From NCBI GenBank assembly GCA_963643985.1, contig CAVINP010000064.1, positions 1 to 11,570 of the forward strand: a stretch of 11,570 nucleotides of DNA, given 5' to 3'. The notes under the pieces are model-generated. The model worked only from the letters and a program-made list of their open reading frames with translations. It did no database searches and was not told the origin of the DNA. The number at the start of each line of letters is the position of its first letter. Positions within the stretch are counted from its first letter, which is position 1. This document shows positions 1-7,138 of this stretch, piece by piece. The DNA is from SFTH01 sp963643985 (GTDB lineage Bacteria; Bacillota; Clostridia; Christensenellales; Aristaeellaceae). The position numbers were made by a program, and so were the translations under genes.

Positions 1-5
1 GTAAG

Positions 6-115
6 CTGAGCAGTGAATTTCGTTCCACCTATGACTGCAAAAACCGAAGGTTTACTGGATGTAAATCGAGATTTTTGCAGGAAATAGGTGGGCGAAAGGC
101 ACGCTCAGATTCGCC
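6..115 (+). ncRNA. Candidate structured RNA: long hairpin with possible pseudoknot
   Basis: The sequence can fold as nested helices: 25-32 with 84-91 (8 bp, perfect), 35-43 with 72-80 (9 bp, perfect) and 49-55 with 61-67 (7 bp, one G-U). They are separated by purine-rich internal loops (GA against GAA; CCGAA against GAGA). A second hairpin, 91-96 with 110-115, carries GCTCAG (103-108) in its loop, which is complementary to CTGAGC at 6-11 and would close a pseudoknot around the long arm. It lies upstream of the ABC importer genes. I do not recognise a riboswitch consensus. It may be a cis-regulatory RNA, an intergenic mRNA stabiliser or a dispersed palindromic element, and it may begin before the window. 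The pairing is directly visible; RNA function is inferred. Confidence 0.4.
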
Positions 116-154
116 GCCGAATTAATCAGGGGATCCTTAAACTACATAAACAGC

Positions 155-180
155 GGGGAGCCGCAAGGCTCCCCAATGTT
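155..180 (+). terminator. GCAA-tetraloop hairpin, weak terminator or attenuator
   Basis: A perfect 8-bp GC-rich stem (155-162 with 167-174) closes a GCAA tetraloop and is followed by an interrupted T-rich stretch (to about 186). The poor T-tract suggests partial termination, or 3'-end protection of an upstream transcript, rather than a full stop. Such hairpins often sit between a highly expressed binding-protein gene and its ATPase/permease genes. A further 5-bp hairpin (195-199 with 205-209) lies immediately before the Shine-Dalgarno sequence of the ATPase gene. Confidence 0.5.
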
Positions 181-227
181 GTTTTGAATCAAGCCGGCGT
201 GGTGCGCCGATCTAAGGAGGATACAGC

Positions 228-1712
228 ATGTCCGAATACCTGCTCAAAGCCGAGGACATATCCAAATCATTTGCGGGTGTCAAGGCACTGACGGGCGTTT
301 CGCTGGAAATCAAGCCCGGTGAAATCCATTGCCTGGCCGGAGAGAACGGCTGCGGCAAGTCCACGCTGATCAAGGTTATCTGCGGCGTGTATCAGCCGGA
401 TTCCGGCTGCATTGAATTCAACGGCAAGAAATACAGCCGCATCAGGCCCCTGGACGCCATTGCCATGGGCATACAGGTTATCTACCAGGATTTCTCCGTC
501 TTTCCGAATCTGACGGTGATGGAGAATCTGGCATTGAATACGGAGCTGGCCGAGGGCCACAAGTTCGTCAACAAGCGCCGCATGCGCGAGATTGCCACGG
601 AAGCTCTGAGCAAGATCAATTTTGAAATGGATCTGGATCGTACGGTCGGCACGCTGACCGTTGCGGAAAAACAGATGGTTGCCATTTGCCGCGCACTGAT
701 GTTCAATGCCAAGCTCATCATCATGGATGAGCCGACCACGGCGCTGACCAGGAAAGAGGTGCGTGCCCTGTTTGACATCATACTCAAGCTCAAGGCACAG
801 GGCATCGCCATACTGTTTGTCAGCCACAAGTTGAACGAAGTATTTGAAATTTCGGAGCGCTTCACCATTCTTCGATCCGGCAAACTGATTGTCAGCGGCA
901 ACACGGCGGATCTGGACGACAAGAAGTTCTCCTACTATATGACGGGCCGCGAGTTCGAGGATGTCAAGTTTACCCCGGCCTACGAGAGCAAGCAGAATGT
1001 GCTGGAGGTCAGACATCTGACGCTGCCGGGCGCGTTTGAGGATGTCTCCTTTGAATTGCGCCGCGGCGAGATACTGGGCATCACGGGTCTGCTGGATTCC
1101 GGACGCACGGAATTGGCGCTGGCGCTCTTCGGTGTGCGTCGCGCAAAATCCGGCGAGATCATCAAGGACGGCCGTCCCATCAGTATACGCAACGTGAACG
1201 ACGCCATCGACAACCGCATCGGCTATGTTCCGGAGGATCGACTCAGCGAGGGCCTGTTTTTGCCGCAGTCGATCGCGGACAACGTTGTGATATCCGAGAT
1301 CGATCATCTGAGCAAAGCGCTGAGCATCATAGACCGCAAGGCAACCGCTGCAGAGATAAACAAGTGGGTCAGGGAGCTGGCCATCGCCACGCCCGATCCG
1401 AAGAATGCCTGCTCGACGCTCTCGGGCGGCAACCAGCAGCGCATCGTGCTGGCCAAGTGGCTGGCCTGCAAGCCGGACGTGCTGATCCTCAATGGCCCGA
1501 CCGTGGGCGTGGACATCGGCTCCAAGCATGATATCCATAAGATTCTGCAGAACCTGGCCAACAACGGCATGGCGGTCATCATCATTTCCGATGACCTGCC
1601 GGAAATTCTGGAAAACTGCTCCGACCTGCTGGTGATGAAGGGCGGCAGAATCGTCGCCGCACTCGATCCGGCCGTCACGACCGAGAACGACGTGCTCTCT
1701 CAGATGATGTAA
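228..1712 (+). CDS. Sugar-type ABC importer ATPase, two fused nucleotide-binding domains (RbsA/MglA class)
   Basis: This cytoplasmic protein of 494 aa would energise uptake of a sugar or sugar-like solute through the two permeases encoded next. The first domain has Walker A GENGCGKST (38-46), a Q-loop in IYQD, a degenerate signature LTVAEKQ (143-149), Walker B with D167-E168, and a switch histidine in SHKLNE. The second domain has an altered Walker A GLLDSGRT (287-294), a good signature LSGGNQQ (398-404), and Walker B changed to N422-G423 in ILNGPT, so both usual acidic residues are missing. It also lacks the switch histidine. The start is set by AAGGAGG at 214-220, seven bases before ATG. 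The length matches full double-domain members such as RbsA (about 500 aa). The family call is secure. The substrate is unknown, since the binding protein is not in view. The altered second Walker B may be a feature of a subfamily rather than damage. Confidence 0.93.
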   Translation: MSEYLLKAEDISKSFAGVKALTGVSLEIKPGEIHCLAGENGCGKSTLIKVICGVYQPDSGCIEFNGKKYSRIRPLDAIAMGIQVIYQDFSVFPNLTVMENLALNTELAEGHKFVNKRRMREIATEALSKINFEMDLDRTVGTLTVAEKQMVAICRALMFNAKLIIMDEPTTALTRKEVRALFDIILKLKAQGIAILFVSHKLNEVFEISERFTILRSGKLIVSGNTADLDDKKFSYYMTGREFEDVKFTPAYESKQNVLEVRHLTLPGAFEDVSFELRRGEILGITGLLDSGRTELALALFGVRRAKSGEIIKDGRPISIRNVNDAIDNRIGYVPEDRLSEGLFLPQSIADNVVISEIDHLSKALSIIDRKATAAEINKWVRELAIATPDPKNACSTLSGGNQQRIVLAKWLACKPDVLILNGPTVGVDIGSKHDIHKILQNLANNGMAVIIISDDLPEILENCSDLLVMKGGRIVAALDPAVTTENDVLSQMM

Positions 1713-1726
1713 GGGGGTGTTCACGA

Positions 1727-2755
1727 ATGAAGAAGAAACTCCGGAAGCTGACCGGCAGAAACGAATTCTATATTGCACTGGTGTTCGTGGCGCTCTGCCT
1801 GCTCATACAGGTGCGCTCACAGCAGTTCTTTACGCCCAACAACATCGTAGACCTGCTCAGCGCCATGGTCGTGCCGGGCATATTTGCCATCGGTGAGTTC
1901 ATGGTGATCGTCTCCGGCGGCTTTGACGTATCCTTCCCGGCCCTGGCATCGCTGACCGGCTTTGCCACCACGAAGATGCTGCTGGATGCCGGCTACGAGG
2001 GCGGCATCTGGCTGCCCATACTCATCACGCTGGTTATCGGCGGCCTGCTGGGCGCACTCAACGGCCTGTTCATCGGCTACTTTGAACTGCCGGCCATGAT
2101 CGTAACATTGGGCACGTCGAACGTGTTCAAGGGCTTTATGCAGGGCACGCTCAATTCCAAGCAGCTCGCGGTGATCCCGTCGGGCATGAAGAGCTTCGGC
2201 ACATCCGCGCTCTTTGTGGCCGAGAACAAGGCCTCCGGTCTGACGTCGCGCATGCCCACCACCTTCCTGATCTTTGTGGCGGTGCTGATTGTGGCCTACT
2301 TCATCCTCAATCGCACGCTCTTCGGCCGCGGCATCTATGCCATCGGCGGCAATGAGACGTCCGCGCATCGTGCAGGCTTCAATGTCAAGCGTACGCGCTT
2401 TGCAATGCTGGTGTTCGTGGGCATGATCTCCGCGCTGGCGGGCCTGTGCCGCATCTGCATGATGCAGCAGATGCATCCCACCAACATGCTGGGCATGGAA
2501 ATGAACATCATCGCCGGCGTGGTGCTGGGAGGCACGTCCATCGCGGGCGGCTCGGGCACGCTCCTTGGCTGCATGCTGGGCACGGCGCTGATCGTGACCG
2601 TTGAAAATTCCATGATCCTCATCGGTATTCCCACCGTGTGGAAGGATGTGTTCGTCGGTGCTCTGATCGTCATCGGCACGGGCATCTCCGCCATGCAGGT
2701 CACCCGCGCTCAGAAGGCGGGTCTGCGCAATCTGAAGAAGGAGGCGACAAAATGA
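1727..2755 (+). CDS. Sugar-type ABC importer permease 1 (RbsC family)
   Basis: This is a 342-aa polytopic inner-membrane protein, a typical length for the RbsC/MglC/LsrC permease family. A basic N-terminus is followed by about eight to ten hydrophobic segments. The family-typical stretch with VSGGFDVSFPA (first third), the LPAMIVTLGT region, and the cytoplasmic loop VVLGGTSIAGGSGT, which corresponds to the ATPase-contacting region, are all present. It starts 14 bp after the ATPase stop, with a G-rich ribosome binding site at 1712-1719, and overlaps the next permease by 4 bp, so translation is probably coupled. Two non-identical permeases suggest a heterodimeric channel, as in the LsrCD and YtfT/YjfF systems. 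The family is clear; the transported compound is not. Confidence 0.92.
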   Translation: MKKKLRKLTGRNEFYIALVFVALCLLIQVRSQQFFTPNNIVDLLSAMVVPGIFAIGEFMVIVSGGFDVSFPALASLTGFATTKMLLDAGYEGGIWLPILITLVIGGLLGALNGLFIGYFELPAMIVTLGTSNVFKGFMQGTLNSKQLAVIPSGMKSFGTSALFVAENKASGLTSRMPTTFLIFVAVLIVAYFILNRTLFGRGIYAIGGNETSAHRAGFNVKRTRFAMLVFVGMISALAGLCRICMMQQMHPTNMLGMEMNIIAGVVLGGTSIAGGSGTLLGCMLGTALIVTVENSMILIGIPTVWKDVFVGALIVIGTGISAMQVTRAQKAGLRNLKKEATK

Positions 2756-3783
2756 ACGCGATCCTCAAACTCTACAGGCGAGACCGCCATATCTCCCGTC
2801 TGGTGCTGATGATGGCCGCGTGGCTGATATTCATGGCAATCACCTGCTTTGACAAGTTCTTTGCCATCAAGAATTTCCAGAAGATCGCCACCACCTTTCC
2901 GGAGTTCGGCCTTATGGCTCTGGGCGAAATGCTCTGCATGATCACGGGCGGTATCGACCTCTCTTCCGTGGGCATCGCCAACCTGACCGGCATCATGATG
3001 GCCATGTTCATGAAGAGCCGGGTCAACGAGGCGGGCGAGGCGGCTGCGTGGGTCATCCCGGCGGCACTGCTCATGGCCATGATCTGCGGCCTGATCGCGG
3101 GCGCATGCAACGGCCTGCTGATCTCCAAGATCAAGGTCCCGCCGATACTGGCGACGCTGGGCATCAACCAGCTGCTCACGGGCGTGTCGATGGTCATCAC
3201 CAACGGCAAGGCCGTCAGCGGCATACCGGATTCCTATTCCGAAATCATCAACAACAAGATTCTCAAGGTCGTGCCAGGCAAGCGCGGCACGGTCTCCGGC
3301 CTGATTCCGGTACAGCTGATCATATTCCTGGTTGTCGCCGTGATCATATGGTTCATCATCAGCCGCACGACCTACGGCAAGAAGATCTACATGATCGGCA
3401 CGAACGAAAAGGTGGCACGTTTCTCCGGCCTGAAGGTCGACCGCATACTCATCAAGACCTATGCGGCTTCGGGCATCTGCGCGGCGCTGGGCGGCATGAT
3501 CATGCTGGCCAACTACTCCGTCGCCCGCTCGGACTACGGCAGCCAGTACACGCTGCAGTGCATACTGATTGCGGTGCTGGGCGGTGTCAGCCCCAACGGC
3601 GGCCGCGGTCGCCTCTCGGGCGTCATGCTGGCCATCGTGCTGCTGTCGCTGCTGGAGGCCGGCATCAACCGCTTCCCGCAGATCTCGTCCTACTACATCA
3701 CGCTCATCTGGGGTGCGGTGCTGCTGCTGGTCATGGTGCTCAATTACTTTGTCGAGCATCCGATACTCAAAAAGAAGGCCTGA
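2752..3783 (+). CDS. Sugar-type ABC importer permease 2 (RbsC family)
   Basis: This 343-aa membrane protein is paralogous to the preceding permease. Its ITGGIDLSSVG motif, IKVPPILATLG segment and ILIAVLGGVSPNGGRG cytoplasmic loop are the equivalents of the family's conserved regions. I place the start at 2752, where ATG overlaps the previous stop as ATGA and is preceded by AAGGAGG (about 2737-2743). An open frame extends upstream to 2638, but it lies inside the previous gene and encodes no family-like residues. The gene is followed within 5 bp by a strong terminator, so it is the last of the transport operon. It would pair with permease 1 to form the pore. Substrate unknown. Confidence 0.92.
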   Translation: MNAILKLYRRDRHISRLVLMMAAWLIFMAITCFDKFFAIKNFQKIATTFPEFGLMALGEMLCMITGGIDLSSVGIANLTGIMMAMFMKSRVNEAGEAAAWVIPAALLMAMICGLIAGACNGLLISKIKVPPILATLGINQLLTGVSMVITNGKAVSGIPDSYSEIINNKILKVVPGKRGTVSGLIPVQLIIFLVVAVIIWFIISRTTYGKKIYMIGTNEKVARFSGLKVDRILIKTYAASGICAALGGMIMLANYSVARSDYGSQYTLQCILIAVLGGVSPNGGRGRLSGVMLAIVLLSLLEAGINRFPQISSYYITLIWGAVLLLVMVLNYFVEHPILKKKA

Positions 3784-3787
3784 AATC

Positions 3788-3832
3788 AAACAGAGCCGGC
3801 TTTTCCGAAAGGGAGGGCCGGCTCTGTTTCAT
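3788..3832 (+). terminator. Rho-independent terminator of the ABC importer operon
   Basis: A perfect 13-bp stem (3788-3800 with 3817-3829) begins five bases after the permease stop. The loop can pair further around a GAAA tetraloop. The following T-tract is short (TTT then mixed), but the stem is long and GC-rich. Confidence 0.85.
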
Positions 3833-3859
3833 TGCTTCAATCTTTAACATTCAAATCCC

Positions 3860-3888
3860 TTGACAATCAGCCGCGATGAGGCTATAAT
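3860..3888 (+). promoter_or_regulatory. Sigma-A promoter of the tRNA gene
   Basis: Perfect consensus hexamers TTGACA (3860-3865) and TATAAT (3883-3888) are separated by 17 bp. The predicted start near 3895 leaves a leader of about 19 bases before the tRNA. The strength fits a stable-RNA gene. Confidence 0.9.
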
Positions 3889-3913
3889 ATATTCTGTTCT
3901 CAAGAGAACATGT

Positions 3914-3990
3914 GGTCCCTTAGCTCAGCTGGATAGAGCGTCTGGCTACGGACCAGAAGGTCAGGGGTTCGAATCCCTTAGGGTCCGCCA
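3914..3990 (+). tRNA. tRNA-Arg (anticodon ACG)
   Basis: This 77-base cloverleaf has CCA encoded at 3988-3990. The D arm pairs GCTC with GAGC, the anticodon arm pairs TCTGG with CCAGA around the loop CTACGGA (anticodon ACG), and the T arm has loop TTCGAAT. The wobble A is normally deaminated to inosine by TadA, so it would read CGU, CGC and CGA. The acceptor stem GGTCCCT/AGGGTCC pairs at six of seven positions, with an unusual U3-U70 mismatch. A consensus promoter precedes the gene and two hairpin terminators follow, so it is a single-gene transcription unit. Confidence 0.95.
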
Positions 3991-3992
3991 TG

Positions 3993-4026
3993 AATCCACC
4001 GAAGCAATTCGGTGGATTTTCATTTT
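3993..4026 (+). terminator. Terminator immediately after tRNA-Arg
   Basis: An 11-bp perfect stem (3993-4003 with 4008-4018) closes a GCAA tetraloop and is followed by TTTT, C, A and a further T-run. It begins two bases after the tRNA CCA. Confidence 0.9.
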
Positions 4027-4040
4027 TGGATACGAACACA

Positions 4041-4080
4041 GGCGGGTGCGAAATTCGCACCCGCCCTTTTATTTGATTTT
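4041..4080 (+). terminator. Second terminator, probably bidirectional
   Basis: An almost perfect palindrome (4041-4052 with 4054-4065) forms a stem of at least 9 bp with a short loop and is followed on the plus strand by TTTTATTTGATTTTTT. It backs up the tRNA terminator. It also sits directly after the minus-strand TAA at 4071-4069, so it may end the long minus-strand operon as well, although no T-run follows on that strand. Confidence 0.75.
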
Positions 4081-4246
4081 TTCGGTCATCAGATGGATGA
4101 TCATGCGATCACTTTCGTGCATGCCGTCGTGCGCCGGTTCATCGATTTGCCTCGACCGGAGGAAGGTTCGGCAGCACAGTATCGTCCCTTTTGGCCCGCA
4201 TCGCGCGGGTATGGCCGCCCGCGATGATCACCTGCGCCCGGTTCAT
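4069..4246 (-). pseudogene. Possible small frameshifted gene at the end of the M16C operon
   Basis: Ten bases after the peptidase stop, a minus-strand ATG at 4246 is preceded by GAGGTG at a suitable distance. It opens a 35-codon frame (MNRAQVIIAGGHTR...) that stops at 4139. A neighbouring frame continues with protein-like codons (DEPAHDGMHESDRMIIHL...) to a TAA at 4071-4069, directly ahead of a hairpin terminator. Joined near 4140-4150, the two parts would give a protein of about 59 aa. I do not recognise the family. It could be a decayed gene, a sequencing indel, or a real 35-aa ORF followed by unrelated sequence. The ribosome binding site and stops are visible; the joined gene is inference. 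Confidence 0.3.
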
Positions 4247-4256
4247 GGCATTCACC

Positions 4257-7106
4257 TCACAGCACGAACATATCCTTGAGACCCTCGCAGGCCTCAATCT
4301 GCTCACGTGCGCCGATGACGCAGACGCTCTCGCCTTCATTGAGTGCGCTGGTGAGCATTGCGGCGATCCGCTGCAGATCAGCGGGCTTTGTGCCGAGCAG
4401 TTCGCGGCGGCGCTGACGCAGCATGTCCGCAGAGACATGCTTGAGATAGCGTGCATCCTCGCGCCGCCCGCGCAGGCTGTAGGAGAGCTGCGGGGAGGCA
4501 TCCGAAACCGTTCCGATGATCGCACCCGTCAGGTCGGTCTCGCGCTGCATGGCCTCATCCAGATATTCGCCGCAATGCGCATACACGTCCAGCGACCGCG
4601 CGGCGGAGGGATCACGGAAGGAAGTGCAACTGCAGATGCCGACATCCGACACGCCCAGTTGTACGCCGTAGGCACCGCCCTGCACGCGCACCCGGTTCCA
4701 AAGGTAATCAAGGCTGATGATGTGTGCCGCCAGTGCCATACGGCTGTCGTAGCTGCCGCCGTTTGCGAGTATATTGCCGCCGCGGGCCGCAAAGGCCACG
4801 TCCGAGGGAATCACGATGCCCTCGTGTACCGCGCCCCAAGGGACAAGTACGGCATCGAAGGCCTGCAGACGCGTCTCAGGGAATGCGTCCAACGCCTTCA
4901 GTGAAAGCTCGGGAATGTCACCCGTGAAGGACATGACGAGATTTTTGCGGGAGAGCAGCCTGTCCGCCAACGACCGCAGGTGGGTGAAGTCTTCCGCGCG
5001 GTCGAGCGATTTCAGATATTTGTAGTAGTTGATGCCGCCGCAACACTCGTCGACCACGCCGTCCACGCTGTATGCAGCCCTGATGCGGGAAGCAGCCGCC
5101 ATGGAGCCGCGCATCAGCACGAGGTTGTACAGATCAAGCCGGTGCTGGCGGATGATTTCGTGAATGGCCGCAGTATCATCAAGCTTCGTTTCACGCAGAA
5201 TATGAATCAGCAGTTCCAGCGCCGCATCGACGTTTTCACTGAGCGTGCTGAAGAAGGCGACCAGCTTGACGTTGTTGTCTTTCGCATCGCCGTCTGCGGC
5301 GTAGCCCGTGACAAAGTAGCCGAAGGAACCGAAGGTGCTGCGGGTCAGGTTGACCAGCTCTGCCGCGCTGTATTTGCCCGTGTCCAGCTTGCCCAGCAGA
5401 TAGCACAGCAGCGACAGATCGCTCAGCTGTGCCTCCGTCAGGCCGTTCACGTCAAAGTAGATCCTGCAGTAGCAGATTCCGTTGTGCGCAATCGGGTGCA
5501 GGAGCACGCGAAGACCGTTGATGTCACGCACCTCGCTGGGGTCGATATCCGGCTCGGCATCGATGTCTCCGAGAGTGAGCGCGGGCATTTCGGCGCTGTC
5601 CTCACTCTGCTGCCAGGCGATCAGCTGTGCCTCTTCATTCTTCAGGGCTTCGACTTCCGCTTCGCTGAGCACAGAGAGCCTGCCCGTCACGCGCTGCGCC
5701 TCCGCTTCGGAGCGCACTTCGCCGAGCGTGTGCGAGGGCAGCAGCAGCAGCTTGCAGCCGTGGGGGTTGCCGAGCAGCACATCGCGTATCAGCGCCTCAA
5801 AACAGCCCTCCCTGGCCTTTTTTCTGAGGGATTCAAAGAGCGCATTGACCTCCAGCTCGGCCGCAGGATCCAGGCCGTGCAGGCGGCTGCCCAGCACCTG
5901 CATGCACAGTATGATGCCCTGCGGATAGCTGCCGTAGTTGCGCTCCTTCATCTTGAATTCGGTATTGGCAATGGCCGCATCGAGCATGGCGGCATCGATG
6001 CCGTCCTGCGCAATCCGGGTGAGGGTATCGTGTACGAGGGCCTCGACCCTGTCGGCATCCTCTTTTTTGAGGTTCTTCATTTCAAGCTTCACGTAGGGCT
6101 GCATCAGATCATCCTGTACGGACATGTTGACATCCTCAACAAGACCGCTCTGCAGCAGCACACGGCTCAGCGGCGAGTGATTGCTCTCGCAGAGCAGGTC
6201 ACAGAGTATGTCCGTGGCAATGATCTTCTCGCGCTCGGAGCAGTCGCAGATGACATTTGAGAGTATGAGTCTCGCCCGGCCCTCTTCTTCTTCGGGCGTG
6301 GCCACCTCATACTCCGCGCGGACGAGGCCGGCATTGACGGGGGCCTGCAGGGGCGGCGGCGCGATGCGCGCGCCCACGGGCAGAACGCGGAGGTAGTCCT
6401 CATCCAGCAGCTTCAGCACCGCATTTATGTCCAGCCTGCCGTCCAGAAAGACGCAGGCGTTGGACGGAGAATAGAACCTGCGATGCGCATCGAGGAAGGC
6501 TTCGTAGGTCAGCTCGGGAATGTGTACGGGATCTCCGCCGTAGTCGAAGCGGTACGGCGTGTCCGGGAACAGTGCGCGGTTGATCGCGTAGTCGCATATC
6601 TCGTCCGGATCGGAATACACGCCCTTCATTTCGTTGTAGACCACGCCGTTGAAGCAGGCCGAGCCGTCCTCATCAAACGCGCAGTGCCAGCCCTCTTGAC
6701 GGAAAATCTCGGGCTTCCGGTAGATCAGGGGCGCGAATACCGCGTCCAGATACACCGAGATCAGGTTCATGAAATCCTTGCCGTTGCGGCTGGAGATGGG
6801 GTAGAGCGTCTTGTCCGGATAGGTCATGGCGTTGAGAAAGGTGTTCATGGAACTCTTCATCAGCGCCACGAAGGGCTCCTTGAGCGGGTATCTGTCCGAA
6901 CCGCAGAGCACGGAATGCTCCAGTATGTGAAATACGCCCGTGTCGTTTTCGGGCAGCGTCTCAAAGGCGATGCCGAAGGTCTTGTTTTCCTCGTCGCGGG
7001 AGAGCCAGATCACTTCCAGCCCCGTGCGCTCGTGGCGGTAGCTGATCATCGTCGCATCCAGTTCTCCGACGACCTGTTCGTTTGTCTTTATAAAACCGTG
7101 TATCAT
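4257..7106 (-). CDS. M16C-family zinc metallopeptidase (presequence protease/insulinase-like)
   Basis: This large, probably cytosolic peptidase of 949 aa is of the PreP/Cym1 class, which folds into a closed chamber and degrades short unstructured peptides. The inverted zinc motif HILEH (60-64) supplies ligands H60 and H64 and the catalytic base E63. E159 in YNEMKG fits the third zinc ligand. The C-terminal half carries R807-x5-Y813 in the RVQGGAYG stretch, the conserved substrate-carbonyl-binding pair of M16C enzymes. The length is close to the usual 950-1000 aa and no signal peptide is seen. I chose ATG 7106 because TAAGGAG (7120-7114) lies seven bases upstream; the frame is open to 7154 but without a ribosome binding site. 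It follows the LytTR gene by 32 bp in the same direction and is probably cotranscribed. The family call is secure; its physiological substrate here is unknown. Confidence 0.95.
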   Translation of the reverse strand: MIHGFIKTNEQVVGELDATMISYRHERTGLEVIWLSRDEENKTFGIAFETLPENDTGVFHILEHSVLCGSDRYPLKEPFVALMKSSMNTFLNAMTYPDKTLYPISSRNGKDFMNLISVYLDAVFAPLIYRKPEIFRQEGWHCAFDEDGSACFNGVVYNEMKGVYSDPDEICDYAINRALFPDTPYRFDYGGDPVHIPELTYEAFLDAHRRFYSPSNACVFLDGRLDINAVLKLLDEDYLRVLPVGARIAPPPLQAPVNAGLVRAEYEVATPEEEEGRARLILSNVICDCSEREKIIATDILCDLLCESNHSPLSRVLLQSGLVEDVNMSVQDDLMQPYVKLEMKNLKKEDADRVEALVHDTLTRIAQDGIDAAMLDAAIANTEFKMKERNYGSYPQGIILCMQVLGSRLHGLDPAAELEVNALFESLRKKAREGCFEALIRDVLLGNPHGCKLLLLPSHTLGEVRSEAEAQRVTGRLSVLSEAEVEALKNEEAQLIAWQQSEDSAEMPALTLGDIDAEPDIDPSEVRDINGLRVLLHPIAHNGICYCRIYFDVNGLTEAQLSDLSLLCYLLGKLDTGKYSAAELVNLTRSTFGSFGYFVTGYAADGDAKDNNVKLVAFFSTLSENVDAALELLIHILRETKLDDTAAIHEIIRQHRLDLYNLVLMRGSMAAASRIRAAYSVDGVVDECCGGINYYKYLKSLDRAEDFTHLRSLADRLLSRKNLVMSFTGDIPELSLKALDAFPETRLQAFDAVLVPWGAVHEGIVIPSDVAFAARGGNILANGGSYDSRMALAAHIISLDYLWNRVRVQGGAYGVQLGVSDVGICSCTSFRDPSAARSLDVYAHCGEYLDEAMQRETDLTGAIIGTVSDASPQLSYSLRGRREDARYLKHVSADMLRQRRRELLGTKPADLQRIAAMLTSALNEGESVCVIGAREQIEACEGLKDMFVL

Positions 7107-7138
7107 ATGCTTGCTCCTTAAAAAAACATGTCGTGCCG

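Noticed and set aside
3..125. Open frame from the left edge, possible C-terminus of an upstream binding protein
   Set aside because: The peptide is Arg/Cys/Ser-rich without binding-protein character, and the same bases form extensive helices. A coding end cannot be excluded but is not supported.
88..291. 67-codon frame across the attenuator hairpin and into the ATPase start
   Set aside because: It has no recognisable domain, crosses a terminator-like hairpin and overlaps a well-defined gene start in another frame.
267..1778. Long minus-strand open frame (503 codons) opposite the ABC ATPase
   Set aside because: It is antisense to a well-supported ATPase, has biased composition and no motifs. 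The similar frame at 2710-3789 is rejected for the same reason.
2638..2751. Extended start for permease 2
   Set aside because: The extra 38 codons overlap the end of permease 1, have no ribosome binding site and look non-membrane. The ATGA overlap start at 2752 has a good AAGGAGG.
3860..4279. Plus-strand open frame of 139 codons covering the tRNA
   Set aside because: It runs through the promoter, the whole tRNA-Arg and two terminators. The GPLAQLDRASGYGPEGQGFESLRVRH-type peptide is the familiar accidental translation of tRNA genes.
4980..6260. Long plus-strand open frame (426 codons) opposite the M16C gene
   Set aside because: It is the antisense shadow of a clear metallopeptidase with intact motifs. 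The translation is His/Gln/Arg-rich and resembles no protein family.
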